A program made the translations under genes and the position numbers. Under the pieces are notes generated by a model, which made no database searches, was not told the origin of the DNA, and saw only the letters and a program-made list of their open reading frames with translations. A stretch of DNA of 64,000 nucleotides from positions 372,001-436,000 of the forward strand of contig NZ_JACBFY010000004.1 of assembly GCF_021401245.1 (NCBI RefSeq). Reading direction: 5' to 3'. The DNA comes from Pseudacidovorax sp. NFM-22. GTDB taxonomy: Bacteria > Pseudomonadota > Gammaproteobacteria > Burkholderiales > Burkholderiaceae_C. Below are positions 62,074-64,000 of the stretch, piece after piece (position 1 is the stretch's first letter; each line of letters begins with the position of its first letter).

Positions 62074-63068
62074 CGCAGTTCTCCAGCCCGTCGTGGCGGG
62101 GCGCCGGTGGCGCGCACCCGGCGACGGCGCATGTCGGCAAATCGGACGATGGCTTCGACCAGATCGTCGGCGGTGGAGAGTTCCAGCGCATCGACGCCGG
62201 CGTTGGCCAGGGCCTCGCGCAGGGCGTCCTCGCGCTCGGCGGCGAGCCTGGCGAAGCGGCGGCGGAAGGCCGCGTCGTGGGTGTCAACCCAAACCTGCTC
62301 GCCGGTTTCGGCATCGGCCAGCGGCACCAGGCCCAGGTCGGGCAGCTCACGCTCCAGGGGGTCGAACAGGCGCACGGCCACCACTTCGTGGCGCTGAGCC
62401 AGGCGGGCCAGCGGCTTCTCCCAGCCGGGCTCCGTGAGGAAGTCGGAGACGACGAAGACGGTGCTGCGCCGGGGCATCAGTCCTGCGGCCGACTGCAGCA
62501 TGTCGGCCAGGCGCGTCATGCCGCGGTGGGGCGCCTTGGCGTCCGCTGCGGCATGCGCACGGCGTTCCATCTCGTGCAGCAGCCGCAGCACATGCGTTCG
62601 GCTGCTGCGCGGGGGCAGCACAGCCTCGAGGTCGTGGCCATAGACGAGCGCCCCCACGCGGTTGCCATGGCGCGTGAGCAGCCGCGCGAGCACGCCGACG
62701 AAGCCGGCCGAGATCTCGCGCTTGGCGCGCGGGCCGGAGCCGAAATCCACCGAGCGGCTGAGGTCGAGCACAAACCAGGCGGCCATCTCCCGGTCTTCGG
62801 TGAAGACGCGCACGTGCGGCACCTGCTGGCGCGCGGTGACGTTCCAGTCGATGTGGCGCACGTCGTCGTGCATCTGGTATTCGCGCAGGTCGGCCAGGTC
62901 CAGGCCGGTGCCGCGCATCAGCGTGCGGTAGTCGCCTTGCAGCAGGCCGTCGAGGCGGCGGATGACGGTCCACTCCAGCCGCCGCAGCAGGCGGTCGGCT
63001 GCCCCGGCCTCGGGAGCCGGGTCGTTGGCCGCCGGCGCGGCGGCGGGCTTGCGGCGCCACAGCTTCAT
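62070..63068 (-). CDS. DUF58 protein of the MoxR operon
   Basis: 332-aa soluble protein with the DUF58 core (DIDWNVTAR-like block IDWNVTARQQVPHVRVF) and a VWA-like fold. FVLDLSRSVDFG resembles a degenerate metal site. It starts directly after the MoxR stop (TGA then ATG, no gap) and overlaps the VWA gene. Confidence 0.87.
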   Translation of the reverse strand: MKLWRRKPAAAPAANDPAPEAGAADRLLRRLEWTVIRRLDGLLQGDYRTLMRGTGLDLADLREYQMHDDVRHIDWNVTARQQVPHVRVFTEDREMAAWFVLDLSRSVDFGSGPRAKREISAGFVGVLARLLTRHGNRVGALVYGHDLEAVLPPRSSRTHVLRLLHEMERRAHAAADAKAPHRGMTRLADMLQSAAGLMPRRSTVFVVSDFLTEPGWEKPLARLAQRHEVVAVRLFDPLERELPDLGLVPLADAETGEQVWVDTHDAAFRRRFARLAAEREDALREALANAGVDALELSTADDLVEAIVRFADMRRRRVRATGAPPRRAGELR

Positions 63069-64000
63069 TCAGGCCACCAGCTTGTCGTGTTCGAGCGGCC
63101 GCGGCGGCGCGGGCACGGCGCGCATGATCTTCTCGATCAGCAGGTCGGGCGTGAGGCCTTCGGACAAGCCCTCGTACGACAGCGTCACCCGGTGGCGCAG
63201 CACATCGGGCACCAGGTCGCTCATGTCCTCCGGCAGCACGTAGGCCCGGCCGCGCAGCATGGCGAGGGCGCGTGCGCCTTCGGCCAGGCCGATGGTCGCG
63301 CGCGGGCTGGCGCCGAAGGTGATGAAGCGGCGCGTGTCCTTGAGGCCGAACTTCTCGGGGTCGCGCGTGGCCGAGATCAGCTTGACCGCGTACTGGATCA
63401 GCGACGGGTCGACATACACCTGCCGAGACTGGGCCTGCAGCGCCGCCAGCTGCTCGATGGTGGCCACCGGCGCGGCCTCCAGCTTCTCGCCGATGACACG
63501 CTGGACGATGACGAACTCCTCGTCGTCGGTGGGATAGTCGACCAGCACCTTCATCATGAAACGGTCCACCTGGGCCTCGGGCAAAGGGTAGGTGCCTTCG
63601 GTCTCGATGGGGTTCTGCGTGGCCATGACCAGGAAGGGGCGCGGCACGCGGTGGGTTTCACCGGCGATGGTCACCTGGCGTTCCTGCATCACCTCCAGCA
63701 GCGCGCTCTGCACCTTGGCCGGCGCGCGGTTGATTTCGTCGGCCAGCAGCAGGTTGGCGAAGACCGGGCCGAGCGAGGTGGAGAAGTCGCCGGTCTTCTG
63801 GTTGTAGATGCGCGTGCCCACCAGGTCGGCCGGCACCAGGTCGGGCGTGAACTGGATGCGCTTGAAGCTGCCGCGCATGGTCTCGGCCAGCGTCTTGACG
63901 GTGAGCGTCTTGGCGAGGCCCGGCACGCCTTCCACCAGCAGGTGGCCGCCGGCCAGCATGGCCACCATCACGCGTTCGAGGAAGCGGTCCTGGCCCACCA
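63069..64000 (-). CDS. MoxR-family AAA+ ATPase, start outside the window
   Basis: At least 309 codons are visible. Walker A is GVPGLAKT, Walker B LLADEINRAPAK, sensor region ATQNPIETEGTYPLPEAQVDRF. The visible MGQDR is normally preceded in the family by about 20 or more residues, so the true start lies beyond base 64000 and the methionine there is probably internal. MoxR proteins act as chaperone-type ATPases for partners encoded in the same operon, here DUF58 and VWA proteins. Confidence 0.9.
   Translation of the reverse strand, partial: VGQDRFLERVMVAMLAGGHLLVEGVPGLAKTLTVKTLAETMRGSFKRIQFTPDLVPADLVGTRIYNQKTGDFSTSLGPVFANLLLADEINRAPAKVQSALLEVMQERQVTIAGETHRVPRPFLVMATQNPIETEGTYPLPEAQVDRFMMKVLVDYPTDDEEFVIVQRVIGEKLEAAPVATIEQLAALQAQSRQVYVDPSLIQYAVKLISATRDPEKFGLKDTRRFITFGASPRATIGLAEGARALAMLRGRAYVLPEDMSDLVPDVLRHRVTLSYEGLSEGLTPDLLIEKIMRAVPAPPRPLEHDKLVA

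Overview
This window looks like chromosomal DNA of a high-GC betaproteobacterium of the order Burkholderiales, most likely family Comamonadaceae. The indicators are a tmRNA whose tag reads ANDERFALAA, a fused aroA-cmk gene, a Bug-family (tripartite tricarboxylate type) binding protein, the gyrA-serC-pheA-tyrA-aroA/cmk-rpsA-ihfB-lapAB gene order, and strong G/C preference at third codon positions. The genus cannot be fixed by eye. I see no prophage, insertion sequence, CRISPR array or integrase.

Layout. (1) 1-9995, plus strand: ahpC (5' end outside the window) and ahpF, a BMP-type binding protein, a structured non-coding patch, guanine deaminase, dcd, a small membrane protein, a YpfJ-type metallopeptidase, a DEAD-box helicase and a class V aminotransferase. 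(2) 10027-12203: apaH and a CNNM/CBS membrane protein, divergent with only 26 bp between start codons. (3) 12298-17695, minus strand: a very large hybrid histidine kinase, an HD-GYP response regulator and a thermonuclease-like protein with touching or overlapping ends, then tRNA-Thr(CGT). (4) 17773-23307, minus: prfB (with its programmed frameshift), a HAD phosphatase, pepN and fbp as one tight series. (5) 23354-29652, minus: a four-gene signalling operon (triple-receiver hybrid kinase, CheR, receiver-less CheB, receiver-kinase), every junction overlapping. (6) 29777-31780: an alpha/beta hydrolase and an orphan Bug binding protein. (7) 31925-38101, minus: a complete Mrp/Pha cation/proton antiporter operon (AB-fused, C, D, E, F, G). 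(8) 38271-42998, minus: an exported alpha/beta hydrolase, a TRAP transporter (P, Q, M) and a ComEA-like helix-hairpin-helix protein. (9) 43113-55531, minus: the conserved supraoperon running from gyrA through DUF2059, serC, pheA, tyrA, aroA-cmk, rpsA and ihfB to lapA-lapB. (10) 55762-60837: an OmpA-family protein, ubiG, gph, ssrA, a tiny basic exported protein (minus), icd and a DUF892 ferritin-like protein. (11) 61015-64000, minus: the VWA/BatA, DUF58 and MoxR genes of a MoxR-type operon, MoxR running off the end.

How the parts work together. Most of the window is housekeeping: peroxide defence (AhpCF), purine salvage (GuaD), aromatic amino-acid and serine synthesis tied to ribosomal and DNA-topology genes, translation termination and rescue (RF2, tmRNA), gluconeogenesis and TCA (Fbp, Icd), ubiquinone synthesis (UbiG). 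The parts most worth new study are the two signalling operons, which combine multi-domain kinases with unusual partners (CheR/CheB without chemoreceptors; an HD-GYP protein coupled to a nuclease), and the folded repeat-like sequence between the BMP gene and guaD.
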